A DNA stretch of 5,844 nt from an uncultured Eubacteriales bacterium. Its GTDB lineage: Bacteria; Bacillota; Clostridia; Oscillospirales; Oscillospiraceae. How positions within the stretch are numbered: position 1 is the stretch's first letter; each line of letters begins with the position of its first letter. Location: the NCBI GenBank assembly GCA_900544945.1, contig UQXG01000135.1:1-5844 (forward strand). Direction: 5' to 3'. The notes under the pieces were generated by a model. It searched no databases. It saw only the letters and a list, made by a program, of their open reading frames with translations, and had not been told where the DNA came from. The position numbers were made by a program, and so were the translations under genes. Shown one piece after another: positions 5,552 through 5,844 of this stretch.

Positions 5552-5748
5552 TGGACATTCACATCAATGACATTCTGGTGATGAAAAAGCCCCATCCCTG
5601 CGGGGAAAAGCGGTGGATGGTGCTGCGCACCGGAGCGGATTTCCGGCTTCGGTGCCTGGGCTGCGGCCACGAGGTGATGACGCCCCGGTTCAAGGCGGAG
5701 AAGAACGTCCGCGCCATAGAGCACCCCAGCGCGCCCATTGACGAATAA
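5551..5748 (+). CDS. DUF951 family protein, 65 residues
   Basis: The small soluble protein matches the DUF951 family of Firmicutes by its core: INDILVMKKPHPCG (5-18), GADFRLRCLGCGHEV (28-42) and a basic tail. Cys17, Cys35 and Cys38 (with His40 near) could form a metal or zinc-ribbon-like site; this is inference. Function is not established to my knowledge. The start ATG shares its A with the rarA stop (TAATG), with GGGGGAG 5 nt upstream, so translation is probably coupled to rarA. It is the last gene of the operon and is followed at once by a strong terminator. An open frame runs upstream to 5524 but has no better ribosome site. Family assignment is firm; role unknown. Confidence 0.9.
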   Translation: MDIHINDILVMKKPHPCGEKRWMVLRTGADFRLRCLGCGHEVMTPRFKAEKNVRAIEHPSAPIDE

Positions 5749-5751
5749 GGT

Positions 5752-5785
5752 ACGCCCTCCGGCATTCCGCCGGAGGGCGTCTTTT
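5752..5785 (+). terminator. Intrinsic terminator of the ABC-rarA-DUF951 operon
   Basis: A perfect 12-bp GC-rich stem, ACGCCCTCCGGC (5752-5763) with GCCGGAGGGCGT (5769-5780), closes over a 5-nt loop (ATTCC) and is followed by CTTTT. It lies three bases after the DUF951 stop codon and marks the operon end. Confidence 0.9.
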
Positions 5786-5800
5786 ACCCTCTGATACTAT

Positions 5801-5832
5801 TTCCTGATTAAAATCTTAATTTTAATCAGGAA
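5801..5832. repeat. Perfect 14-bp inverted repeat at the right edge
   Basis: TTCCTGATTAAAAT (5801-5814) and ATTTTAATCAGGAA (5819-5832) pair perfectly around CTTA. A short second hairpin, AGGC-atc-GCCT (5832-5842), follows. Neither strand has a T-run after the long stem, so a terminator is unlikely. It shares CTGATTAAA with the right end of the palindromic element at 1558-1780, so it could be the end of a related dispersed repeat that continues past the window, or an operator for a gene beyond it. Confidence 0.6.
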
Positions 5833-5844
5833 GGCATCGCCTGA

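Overview
This window looks like ordinary chromosome from a Gram-positive, fairly GC-rich member of the Clostridia, most likely Oscillospirales (Oscillospiraceae/Ruminococcaceae relatives). The basis is strong purine-rich Shine-Dalgarno sites, TATAAT-type promoters with AT-rich leaders inside GC-rich genes, a DUF951 protein (a Firmicutes family), and overall protein style. The genus is not determinable by reading alone.

Layout. Positions 1-224 form a regulatory region. It holds a strong rightward promoter for a MATE-family multidrug/cation antiporter (225-1559, +), a well-formed leftward promoter pointing out of the window, and two short dyads between them. A convergent RluA-type RNA pseudouridine synthase (1768-2361, -) follows. 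The gap between these two genes is almost entirely a 223-bp imperfect palindrome (about 1558-1780) that looks like a miniature inverted-repeat element. One of its ends supplies the stop codon and last residues of the pseudouridine synthase.

The 144-bp divergent region 2362-2505 holds the synthase promoter, a GC-rich hairpin with a T-run, and a perfect 16-bp tandem duplication that carries two consensus TATAAT boxes. From there a rightward operon runs: an ABC exporter half-transporter (2506-4272), the fork-maintenance AAA+ ATPase RarA (4286-5551), and a 65-residue DUF951 protein (5551-5748). The gaps are 13 nt and then a 1-nt overlap. A strong intrinsic terminator closes the operon at 5752-5785. 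A second perfect inverted repeat (5801-5832) sits at the right edge.

The gene products do not form an obvious single pathway. The window holds two drug/lipid-type exporters, one RNA-modifying enzyme, one replication-repair ATPase and one small conserved protein of unknown function. I found no phage genes, transposase, CRISPR array, rRNA or tRNA. The parts most worth attention are non-coding: the palindromic element and its effect on a gene end, and the duplicated promoter of the ABC-rarA operon. I do not see evidence for a new multi-gene system.
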